The notes under the pieces: generated by a model
Seen by the model: the letters and a program-made list of their open reading frames with translations, nothing else
What the model was told of the DNA's origin: nothing
Databases searched by the model: none
DNA from: CAZVIK01 sp964627045
Lineage (GTDB): Bacteria; Acidobacteriota; Terriglobia; Bryobacterales; Bryobacteraceae
Length of the DNA stretch: 11,755 nt
Assembly (NCBI GenBank): GCA_964627045.1
Contig: CAZVIK010000123.1
Coordinates: 1 to 11,755, forward strand
Direction of reading: 5' to 3'
Shown here: positions 1-6,534 of the stretch, in pieces
How the letters are laid out: each line of letters starts with the position of its first letter
How positions within the stretch are numbered: position 1 is the first letter of the stretch
Made by a program: the position numbers and the translations under genes

Positions 1-210
1 AAGTCTGCGCCACTTGGAGCCGTAAGCCCATGATCCCGTGTGGCGTAGGCTTCAGTCAGCGTGGTCTTCAGGGCTTCCTTTGGGCTTTTTCAATAAGCTC
101 CTAGGAATCTCCCGGCCAAGGGCTCGGAGGGCCGATTCGGCTGCGGTGCCTTGGGCGGAGCGGCGGCTTGTTTGTTGATGTGTGGGGCCACCAGGGACCG
201 CGGTTTCGTC

Positions 211-239
211 TTGACTTGACGGGATAAGTAGACTAACAT
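211..239 (+). promoter_or_regulatory. Candidate sigma70-type promoter for the ceramidase-like / SGNH pair
   Basis: TTGACT at 211-216 matches the -35 consensus at five of six positions. TAACAT at 234-239 matches the -10 consensus at four of six, and the spacer is 17 nt. It lies in a local AT-richer patch of an otherwise GC-rich region and points towards the gene at 449. The long leader (about 200 nt) and imperfect -10 keep confidence moderate. An overlapping TTGACG at 216-221 has no suitable -10. Confidence 0.4.
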
Positions 240-434
240 GTTGCTGGAATCTTGATCTCAAACTGATAGATCAGCTTTTGCCGTAACCCTCGGATCAGGT
301 CCGGCGGCGAGCCGCAGTGGCCCGGCTCCGGTCCACGTGGCCGGTTCGGACCCTCTGCGCCGTCGCTCGGGGGGGCTGGTCCGCCGGTCCGGCAAAGGGA
401 ATGGAAAGACTCCGGGCGGGCGCCCGGCACGGAA

Positions 435-440
435 AAGGGG
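435..440 (+). promoter_or_regulatory. Ribosome binding site deciding the start at 449
   Basis: AAGGGG lies 8 nt upstream of the ATG at 449. It favours this start over upstream in-frame candidates at 317 and at 401; the latter has its purine run directly abutting the ATG. Only the 449 start places the hydrophobic signal peptide at the extreme N-terminus. Confidence 0.6.
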
Positions 441-448
441 TTAACGCG

Positions 449-1798
449 ATGAAAAGAGTATTCCTGATGGCCGCCGCGGTGGCGGTGGTTGCGGCCGGTG
501 GCCTGGCGGCGAGAGCCCAGGCACAGGCGTTAAGGGCGGGAGCAGCGAAAGTGGACGTCACCCCGGCCGAAAGCGAATTGCCGAAGAACTACGAGGGAAT
601 CCACGACCGGATTCATAGCCGCGCGATCGTCGTCGACAACGGGACTACGCGCGCCGCCATGGTTACGCTGGACGGAAACGTCCCGATGCCTGTGTGGGAG
701 ACCGTCACCAAGCGGGCCGAAGCGGAACTGCGCATTCCGGCCAAGAACATCCTGATGACTTCCAGCCACTCGCACAGCGTCCCAAGGATTGCCAGCGGGT
801 TGGAGGAGAAGGTCTTCCAATCGCTCAAGCTTGCCGTGGACAAGCTCCAGCCGGCGCGCATGGGCTATGGAACCGGCGTTTCCTACATCAACGTAAACCG
901 CAACATCATCGACCCGAAGACCCGCCGCTGGTGGGAAGGCGCCAACTACGACGGACCTTCCGATAAGACCGTGGCCGTGGTCAAGTTCGAATCGCTTTCC
1001 GGCGAGCCCATCGCCGTGTACTACAACTACGCCATGCACGCGGTCACCGTCGGCCAGCTCGACAAGGTGAGCGGCGACGCTCCCGGGGCGGCTTCCGCCT
1101 ACATCGAAGACTCCTTCGACAACAAGCTGGTCGCCGTGTGGTCCACCGGCGCCTGCGGAGACCAGAACCCGATCTACTTCCAGCAGACCTACGACCTGCG
1201 CGAGATCCGCATTAAGGACTACGCCAAGCGAGGCGAGGACATCAGCAACGCCATGCCTCCCGGCGGGCAGGGACTGAACAAGCAGGACCCCACCGTCGCC
1301 AGGCTGATGAATCAGCAGAAACAGATGATCCTGACCTACGGGCAGATGCTCGGCGAAGAGGTGAAACGAGTCATGCGCGAGATGACCCGCATGGACTCCT
1401 CCGCGCGTATCTATGGCGGCCGCAAGACGGTGAGTTGCCCGGGGCGGCAGCGGCTGGACAGCGGCCGGGCAGGGTACCCCGGAACTTACAAGGATGCCGA
1501 CGACGTGGAGCTGGGATTGAGCCTGGTGGTGATCGGCGATGTCGCCATGGGCGCTGTGAACGGCGAGGTTTTTAACCTGATCGCCCAGCGTTTGAAGCGC
1601 GAGTCTCGCTTCGCCCGGACGATGATGGTTACCCTCACCAACGGGATGGCGCGTTCCGGCTACATCCCTAACGACGCCGCTTTCGGCTACAACACTTTTG
1701 AGGTGCTGTCCTCCCGGCTGAAGCCGGGCTGCGCCGAAGACGCCATCGTGAACGGCATCCTCGACCTGATGGATGAAGCCGAGGGCATAACCCGATGA
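449..1798 (+). CDS. Secreted short neutral/alkaline ceramidase-like metallohydrolase
   Basis: The 449-aa product begins with a Sec signal peptide (MKRVF then an Ala/Val-rich core, likely cleaved near residues 23-25). The mature part matches the neutral/alkaline non-lysosomal ceramidase N-terminal domain. It opens with RAGAAKVDVTP (29-39), followed by SSHSHSVP (105-112), NYAMHAV (193-199), ACGDQNP (235-241), NGEVF (371-375) and GYIPND (404-409). Aligned by eye with bacterial neutral ceramidase, H107, H197, E373 and Y405 fit the four zinc ligands. Known family members hydrolyse the amide bond of ceramide and usually exceed 600 aa. This protein lacks the C-terminal Ig-like part, and the nucleophile motif GDxSP reads GDQNP, with Asn240 in place of Ser. 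Ceramide hydrolysis is therefore doubtful; another amide or ester substrate, or a changed mechanism, is possible. The stop overlaps the start of the next gene (ATGA), implying co-translation with an esterase. Confidence 0.75.
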   Translation: MKRVFLMAAAVAVVAAGGLAARAQAQALRAGAAKVDVTPAESELPKNYEGIHDRIHSRAIVVDNGTTRAAMVTLDGNVPMPVWETVTKRAEAELRIPAKNILMTSSHSHSVPRIASGLEEKVFQSLKLAVDKLQPARMGYGTGVSYINVNRNIIDPKTRRWWEGANYDGPSDKTVAVVKFESLSGEPIAVYYNYAMHAVTVGQLDKVSGDAPGAASAYIEDSFDNKLVAVWSTGACGDQNPIYFQQTYDLREIRIKDYAKRGEDISNAMPPGGQGLNKQDPTVARLMNQQKQMILTYGQMLGEEVKRVMREMTRMDSSARIYGGRKTVSCPGRQRLDSGRAGYPGTYKDADDVELGLSLVVIGDVAMGAVNGEVFNLIAQRLKRESRFARTMMVTLTNGMARSGYIPNDAAFGYNTFEVLSSRLKPGCAEDAIVNGILDLMDEAEGITR

Positions 1799-2628
1799 AA
1801 CCGGCGGCTTTGGCGGTCTTCGCGGGAGCTCTCCTGTTGGCGCCGCAGGTCACGGCGCAATTGGCGGATGAGTTTAACCTGCCGCCTTCCAACTGCTGCC
1901 TGGCGATGACGGCCCGGTCTCTGGCAGATCAACTCCAGGACTGGAACCAGCTCGGGCGGTATCATCAGGCCAACCAGGGGTTGAAGAAGAGCCCCGCGCC
2001 CGCCGGCCGGGTAGTGTTTATGGGCGACTCGATCACGGACATGTGGAGGCTGGAGGACTACTTCCCCGGCCAGCCCTATGTGAACCGCGGCATCGGCGGG
2101 CAGACGACGCCGCAAATGCTGGTCCGCATGTACCCGGACGTGATCGAATTGAAGCCCGCGGCGATGGTGCTTCTGGCTGGAATCAACGACATCGCCCGCA
2201 ACACCGGCCCATCCACGGCGGAGATGATACAGCAGAACATCATGGCCATGGCCGACCTGGCCCGTCAGAACGGCATCAAGGTGCTGCTGTGCTCGGTCCT
2301 GCCTGTGAGCGATTATCCGTACCTGGCGCAGCAACGGGCCGGAGGGCCTCCCCCGGAGGCCGCACGCGGCGGGCCCGGGCGCGGTCCGATGGTGAGGATG
2401 CGGATGACCACCACCCACCCGCCGCAGGACATCCTTAAGCTCAACGCGTGGATGAAACAGTACGCCGAACGGACCGGCGCGGTGTACGTCGATTACTTTT
2501 CCGAAATGGTGGACGAGAAGGGCTGGCTAAAGGAGTCGCTGGCCAACGACGGACTTCACCCGAACGCTGAGGGCTACAAGATCATGGTGCCGCTCGTCTC
2601 GGCGGCCATTCAAAAGGCGCTGCGGTAG
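1795..2628 (+). CDS. Secreted SGNH/GDSL-family hydrolase (esterase-like)
   Basis: The 277-aa product has a Sec signal peptide with cleavage likely after VTA (19-21). It then shows the SGNH blocks in order: GDSI (77-80) with nucleophile Ser79, the glycine of RGIGGQTT (98-105), GIND (129-132) with Asn131, and DGLHP (252-256) giving Asp252 and His255. The catalytic triad and oxyanion residues are therefore intact. The family cleaves acyl esters on lipids, sugars or polysaccharides; the bacterial lysophospholipase/PAF-acetylhydrolase-like branch looks closest. A Gly/Pro/Arg-rich stretch at about 181-208 looks like an inserted loop between blocks III and V. The ATG overlaps the preceding stop codon, with GAGGG 9 nt upstream inside the neighbour, so translation is probably coupled to the ceramidase-like gene. 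An extracytoplasmic site is inferred from the signal peptide; the substrate is unknown. Confidence 0.85.
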   Translation: MKPAALAVFAGALLLAPQVTAQLADEFNLPPSNCCLAMTARSLADQLQDWNQLGRYHQANQGLKKSPAPAGRVVFMGDSITDMWRLEDYFPGQPYVNRGIGGQTTPQMLVRMYPDVIELKPAAMVLLAGINDIARNTGPSTAEMIQQNIMAMADLARQNGIKVLLCSVLPVSDYPYLAQQRAGGPPPEAARGGPGRGPMVRMRMTTTHPPQDILKLNAWMKQYAERTGAVYVDYFSEMVDEKGWLKESLANDGLHPNAEGYKIMVPLVSAAIQKALR

Positions 2629-2640
2629 CCCGGTCCCCCG

Positions 2641-2669
2641 GCTCGGACGGACCGGGCGTTCGTCCGAGC
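2641..2669 (+). terminator. Hairpin after the SGNH gene, possible terminator without U-tract
   Basis: GCTCGGACG (2641-2649) pairs perfectly with CGTCCGAGC (2661-2669). A G-U, an A-U and a C-G pair extend this to a 12-bp stem with a 5-nt loop (2653-2657). It begins 12 nt after the stop codon. No T-run follows (GTCCCCT), so it is either a non-canonical or Rho-assisted terminator, or a 3'-end stabilising structure. Confidence 0.5.
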
Positions 2670-2824
2670 GTCCCCTAGCGATTACGGTGGCGGATTTCCC
2701 GGGGTTGATATTGCAGGGCGACGGCTGGGTTGTGTGGATGATCTTGGGTTGCACAGGCGGCATTGACGGGGGAACCACCCTAAAATCAATCGTTTTCAGG
2801 CGTAGCGGCTCTGAAACATTTGTC

Positions 2825-2853
2825 TTGACAGAAAAAGCCGCCTGTAGTTTAAT
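2825..2853 (+). promoter_or_regulatory. Strong sigma70-type promoter for the TonB-dependent receptor
   Basis: TTGACA (2825-2830) is a perfect -35 and TTTAAT (2848-2853) matches the -10 at five of six positions, separated by 17 nt. The surroundings are notably AT-richer than the coding regions. Transcription would start near 2860, giving a leader of about 85 nt. This makes the receptor its own transcription unit rather than a simple extension of the upstream pair. Confidence 0.7.
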
Positions 2854-2933
2854 CTGTGTATGCTGATATGTCTATTGCGGTGCGCAAGCTGACATGACAG
2901 CTAGGGAGTTAGCTAGAACCGGCGCAAATTGAA

Positions 2934-2939
2934 GAGGAG
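2934..2939 (+). promoter_or_regulatory. Ribosome binding site deciding the receptor start at 2947
   Basis: GAGGAG lies 7 nt before the ATG at 2947. The open frame extends upstream to a TTG at 2929, but that codon sits before this ribosome binding site, so the ATG is preferred. Confidence 0.75.
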
Positions 2940-2946
2940 TCCTCCA

Positions 2947-5900
2947 ATGCCAGTAAGCGTAAAAACCCGGAGGCGAACGACGGCGGGCCTGCTGCGGTTG
3001 TTGGCAGCGATGGTGCTGGCCGGTTTTTCGATCGCTTCCGCTCAGATCGATCGCGGCACAATCCAGGGGTCTGTGAAAGATTCCTCGGGTGCGGTCGTCC
3101 CGGGCGCGAAGGTGCAGGTCATCCAGCTCGGGACCAACAGCACAACGGAATTGGCGTCAAACGACGAAGGTCTGTATTTGGCGCCCAACCTTACGGCGGC
3201 GACCTACCGGGTGACCGTCCAGAAGGAAGGTTTCTCGACGTTCGTGCGCGAACCGGTCATCGTTCGGCCGCGCGTCGAAGTCCGCGTGGACGCCGTCCTT
3301 CAGCCTGGGGCGATCACCGAATCGGTGAGCGTGACGGCGGCCGCCCCGTTGCTGGACACGGCGGCTGTGAACAACTCGGCCGCGCTTTCCGACGAGTTGA
3401 TTCAGGAACTCCCGATGATTGTGGTCGGCACCAAGCGCGACATCACCGGGTTTCTGAACAACCTGCCCGGCACTACGAACACGAACACGTTTGTGCCGGC
3501 CGTCAACGCCTCCCCCATGGGGGCGACCGAGGCGTTCATCGACGGGGCGCCGGCCAGTGAGCGCATCATGCGGGGCGCGATCTCCGAGAACGGGCCCGTG
3601 CTGGAACAGGTCGGCGAGGTCAGCGTCGTTACCAACGCTTTCAACGCCGAATACGGTGGTTTCGGCAACTGGTTCACGAACGTCACCATTAAGTCCGGGA
3701 CCAACACCCTCCATGGCAGCGTGTTCGACCATCTTGGCAACGACAAGCTGAACGCCCGGTCCTTCTTCCAGCCGCGGAGAACGCCCTATCGCCAGAATGA
3801 GGGCGGCTTCACGTTGGGGGGACCGTTGGTGATCCCCGGCTTGTACAATGGCCGAGACAAGACGTTCTTTTTCGGCAGCCTGGGCGTGTTCTTCTCCCGC
3901 TACGGCGCCAGCNNNNNNNNNNGCATTATCACGATCCCCACGCAGGAGTTCGTCAACGGCAACTTCTCCAAACTGGTAAACGCCGCCGGAGCGCAGGTGC
4001 CGATCTTCGACCCGGCCACCACGGCCCCGGACGGTGCGGGCGGGTACGTTCGCACGCCGTTTGCGGGGAACATCATCCCCACGGCCCGCATCAGCGCCGC
4101 CGGGAAGGTCATCGGCCAGTACATGCCGGCGACCAATCTTCCCGGCCAGGTGAACAACTACTACAGCAAGGCCGCCACCACGTGGCCCTACTACAACACC
4201 TGGACGCCGCTCATCAAGATCGACCACAGCGTCTCGTCGAAACAGAAGATCCAGGGTAGCTACACCGCGCAGCGCCGCCCGAGGATCATCTGGACCGGCG
4301 GTATGTCGGACCTGACGCCATGGGGCGCCAAGCAGCTCAACCCGCTCGATAACTTCTTCGACCAGCAGGCCAATAGCTGGAAGATCCGGCTGAATCACGA
4401 CTACGTCATCACCCCGTCCATCCTCAGCCATTTCACTACCTACACGGACCGCTACGTGAACCTCGGTCTGAACAAGACCCAGGGGCAGGGGTGGAACCCG
4501 AAGCTTGGCATCACCGGCATCCCCTTCGATCTCGGCGAATTCCCTCAGATGAACTTCACCGGGGGGCAGGTGACTTTCGCGCAATTGAACCGCGCCTACA
4601 ACGAGACGTGGCACGATCTGCGCTTCGGGGTCATGGAGAACGTGACCGTCATCCGCGGCAAGCACAGCATGAAGTTCGGCGCGGAGGTCCACCGCGACCG
4701 GATCAACCGCTTCAATCACGGCGGCGCTTCCGGCCAGTTCGGTTTCACCAACAGTCTCACCAGCCAGCCCAATTCGAGCAGCTACGGCGTTTGGGGCAAT
4801 GCCTACGCCAGCCTCCTTGTGGGAGGCGTGGGCTCGGCGAGCGCCTACATCCCGGTCACCACGGGAATCCGTTTCATCCGCTACGCGCTGTTCGCCCAGG
4901 ACGAGTTTCGCGTGACCAACAGGCTGACTCTCTCCTACGGTCTGCGCTGGGACTACATGCCCCCGTACCACGAGGTCAACGATCGCATGTCCAGCTTCGT
5001 GTTCAGCCTGACGAACCCGGGCGCCGGCAACCGGCTGGGTGCGCTGGGCTTCGCTGGCTCGGGCGCGGGACGCGTTGGCGACAACTTCGTCGACAAGTGG
5101 AAAAAGGGCTTCGGTCCCCGGATGGGGGTCTCCTATCAGCTCAACGACAAAACCGTCGTTCGCGCTTCCGGCGGCGTGTATTACGCCAACTGGGGCGGAG
5201 CGATGCAGGACCCGTTCTCTTCCGGGTTCAGCGTCCGGCCCGCATTCAGCTCGCCGGACGGCTTTACGCCGGTCTACTATCTCGGGTCGGGGACGTTCCC
5301 GCAGAACTTCGCGCGGCCGCCGGCCCTGGATCCGTCCTTCCTGAACGGGCAGGCCATCCAGTATTACTCCCGGAACGGAAGCCGGATGCCGCAGACGGTC
5401 AACTGGAGCTTCTCGATCCAGCGTGAACTCCTGGCGCATACGATGGTGGAAGCCGTTTACCTGGGAAGCCGCACCACGCACTCGGGCTTCTCGGTGAACT
5501 ACAACTACCTGCCGCTCAGCCGCCTTTCGCTCGGGATGACTTTGCTTCAACCGATCACATCGTCGGCGGCGGCCGCGGCCGGCGTGTACTCGCCGTTCCC
5601 CGGCTTCGAGAACCAGACCGGCGCCAACACCGTGTACCAAGCGCTGCGTCCGTACCCGCAATACACCGGCGTGACTTCCAGTACCACCGTGCCCGACCCG
5701 GTCGGCCAGCAAAAGTTCAATTCGCTCCAGTTGAAGGTGAACAAACGGTTCTCCGGCGGACTGACGCTGTTCGGGTTCTTCACTTGGATGAAGAGCTTCA
5801 GCCTGGTGACGGACCAGTATCCCGGCAGCCGGCTCATGCAACTCGACGCCAACCCGGCCGCCACCTTCAGCTTCAGTTGGGCCTGGGATCTTCCCCTCGG

Positions 5901-6414
5901 CAAGGGCAAGAGCCTTCTGAACACCGACTCTCGGGCCGTCAACGCCATCGTTTCGGGCTGGAAGGTCAACGGCATGTTCAAGTACAACTCCGGGGCGCCT
6001 CTGAGCATCGCCGGCGGCGCCGGGAGGCTCACCAGCATTGGCTACACGCAGCGAGGGAACGCCGTCGGCGGCGTGTCGCCTTACATCACGACGAACCCGC
6101 GCGAGTTCACTCCCACAAGCAAGTACCTGAACTCGGCCGCGTTCAAGACGACCACGGATTTCAACTTCGGCAACCTGGCTCCCGTGCTGAGCTGGGTCCG
6201 CGGCTTCTGGGGCAAGCAGGAAGCCCTGACCGTGGGCCGGGTCTTCTCCGTAACTGAGCAATTCAAGGTGGACTTCAGCGTGGATGCCGTGAACCCCTTC
6301 AACTTCCACCGCTGGGGCGCGCCAAACACCACCCTTGTATCGCCGGCCTTCGGAACGGTAACCTCCGCCTCCGACGGACGGACACTCCAAATGAACCTCG
6401 CCCTGAAGTTCTAG
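2947..6414 (+). CDS. TonB-dependent receptor, Oar/CarboxypepD_reg type
   Basis: The 1155-aa product is an outer-membrane transport or adhesion protein. A basic N-terminus (KTRRR) leads into a hydrophobic segment with likely cleavage at ASA|Q (30-33). Residues about 35-115 form a carboxypeptidase-regulatory-like beta-sandwich (GTIQGSVKDSSGAVVPGA). A linker reading SVSVTAAAPLLDT (127-138) follows, then a plug-like region with FIDGAPAS (197-204) and AEYGG (236-240). The rest is a long beta-barrel rich in aromatic/Gly alternation, with segments such as YALFAQDEFRV and LTLSYGLRWDY. The chain ends in NLALKF; a terminal Phe is typical for outer-membrane barrel insertion. No TonB box is obvious. Such receptors are very numerous in Solibacter-like genomes and are presumed to import oligosaccharides or other large nutrients, but the ligand cannot be read from sequence. 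Residues 323-326 are unknown because of a 10-N gap. The gene has its own promoter and an intrinsic terminator. Confidence 0.9.
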   Translation: MPVSVKTRRRTTAGLLRLLAAMVLAGFSIASAQIDRGTIQGSVKDSSGAVVPGAKVQVIQLGTNSTTELASNDEGLYLAPNLTAATYRVTVQKEGFSTFVREPVIVRPRVEVRVDAVLQPGAITESVSVTAAAPLLDTAAVNNSAALSDELIQELPMIVVGTKRDITGFLNNLPGTTNTNTFVPAVNASPMGATEAFIDGAPASERIMRGAISENGPVLEQVGEVSVVTNAFNAEYGGFGNWFTNVTIKSGTNTLHGSVFDHLGNDKLNARSFFQPRRTPYRQNEGGFTLGGPLVIPGLYNGRDKTFFFGSLGVFFSRYGASXXXXIITIPTQEFVNGNFSKLVNAAGAQVPIFDPATTAPDGAGGYVRTPFAGNIIPTARISAAGKVIGQYMPATNLPGQVNNYYSKAATTWPYYNTWTPLIKIDHSVSSKQKIQGSYTAQRRPRIIWTGGMSDLTPWGAKQLNPLDNFFDQQANSWKIRLNHDYVITPSILSHFTTYTDRYVNLGLNKTQGQGWNPKLGITGIPFDLGEFPQMNFTGGQVTFAQLNRAYNETWHDLRFGVMENVTVIRGKHSMKFGAEVHRDRINRFNHGGASGQFGFTNSLTSQPNSSSYGVWGNAYASLLVGGVGSASAYIPVTTGIRFIRYALFAQDEFRVTNRLTLSYGLRWDYMPPYHEVNDRMSSFVFSLTNPGAGNRLGALGFAGSGAGRVGDNFVDKWKKGFGPRMGVSYQLNDKTVVRASGGVYYANWGGAMQDPFSSGFSVRPAFSSPDGFTPVYYLGSGTFPQNFARPPALDPSFLNGQAIQYYSRNGSRMPQTVNWSFSIQRELLAHTMVEAVYLGSRTTHSGFSVNYNYLPLSRLSLGMTLLQPITSSAAAAAGVYSPFPGFENQTGANTVYQALRPYPQYTGVTSSTTVPDPVGQQKFNSLQLKVNKRFSGGLTLFGFFTWMKSFSLVTDQYPGSRLMQLDANPAATFSFSWAWDLPLGKGKSLLNTDSRAVNAIVSGWKVNGMFKYNSGAPLSIAGGAGRLTSIGYTQRGNAVGGVSPYITTNPREFTPTSKYLNSAAFKTTTDFNFGNLAPVLSWVRGFWGKQEALTVGRVFSVTEQFKVDFSVDAVNPFNFHRWGAPNTTLVSPAFGTVTSASDGRTLQMNLALKF
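3913..3922. other. Assembly gap of 10 N inside the receptor gene
   Basis: Ten unknown bases fall inside the receptor gene. The frame is the same on both sides: FFSRYGAS before and IITIPTQEF after, both typical of this receptor family. The true gap may therefore be about 10 nt, or 10 plus a multiple of 3. Ten N is also a common scaffolding placeholder, so real residues could be missing. Confidence 0.95.
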
Positions 6415-6423
6415 CGACCCCTT

Positions 6424-6472
6424 GCGTTGCGGGGCCCGGTGCGTCCGGGCTCCGCAACGCCTTTTCCCTTTC
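6424..6472 (+). terminator. Rho-independent terminator of the receptor gene
   Basis: GCGTTGCGG (6424-6432) pairs with CCGCAACGC (6452-6460), and inside it GCCCGG (6434-6439) pairs with CCGGGC (6445-6450). With a G-U pair between them this is a continuous 16-bp stem and a 5-nt loop (6440-6444). The T-rich tract CTTTTCCCTTTC (6461-6472) follows. It starts 9 nt after the stop codon. There is no T-tract in the opposite direction, so it serves the plus-strand gene and not the convergent gene ending at 6535. Confidence 0.9.
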
Positions 6473-6534
6473 CCGTGACAGCGCCGGAGCTGAATCTTCC
6501 TTGGCCGTCGGTCCCGCCGGGTGAATCCGAACGG

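Larger units (their letters stand above)
1..448. other. Intergenic / upstream region with no convincing gene
   Basis: No frame here has a plausible start, ribosome binding site and protein-like composition. The short open frames on the minus strand are Arg/Pro/Ser-rich and have no recognisable family. On the plus strand, frame 2 reads SLRHLEP then a stop at 23-25, which could be the tail of an upstream gene, but seven residues cannot settle this. The stretch holds a candidate promoter at 211-239 and a small inverted repeat at 263-274 (arms CTGAT/ATCAG, 2 nt apart). A GC-rich leader at about 300-430 includes the palindrome CCACGTGG at 333-340. The leader between the predicted promoter and the first gene would be about 200 nt. 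Confidence 0.6.
2629..2946 (+). other. Intergenic region between the SGNH gene and receptor gene
   Basis: This 318-nt stretch has no supported gene. It contains a 12-bp hairpin just after the SGNH stop (2641-2669), a near-consensus promoter (2825-2853) and the receptor ribosome binding site (2934-2939). The short hairpin AGCTA/TAGCT (2899-2914, loop GGGAGT) falls in the predicted 5' leader. Between 2670 and 2820 I see nothing recognisable. Confidence 0.7.

Noticed and set aside
52..261. Small minus-strand open frame of 69 codons near the left edge
   Set aside because: There is no convincing ribosome binding site and no family resemblance, and its start overlaps the candidate promoter region. 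The composition looks like translated non-coding DNA.
317..448. N-terminal extension of the ceramidase-like gene, including an ATG at 401
   Set aside because: The signal peptide begins at 449 with a properly spaced AAGGGG; the upstream part is Arg/Gly-rich and non-conserved in appearance.
2763..2791. TTGACG at 2763-2768 as a second promoter before the receptor
   Set aside because: At 17-nt spacing the -10 would read TCAATC, and the better TAAAAT lies only 12 nt away. The promoter at 2825-2853 is far stronger.
2929..2946. TTG start of the receptor gene
   Set aside because: It precedes the GAGGAG that serves the ATG at 2947 and has no ribosome binding site of its own.
3157..6390. Very long open frame on the strand opposite the first receptor (over 1000 codons)
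   Set aside because: It is antisense to a clear receptor, and its product is rich in Arg/Val/Gly/His with no family resemblance. Such frames arise from high-GC codon bias.
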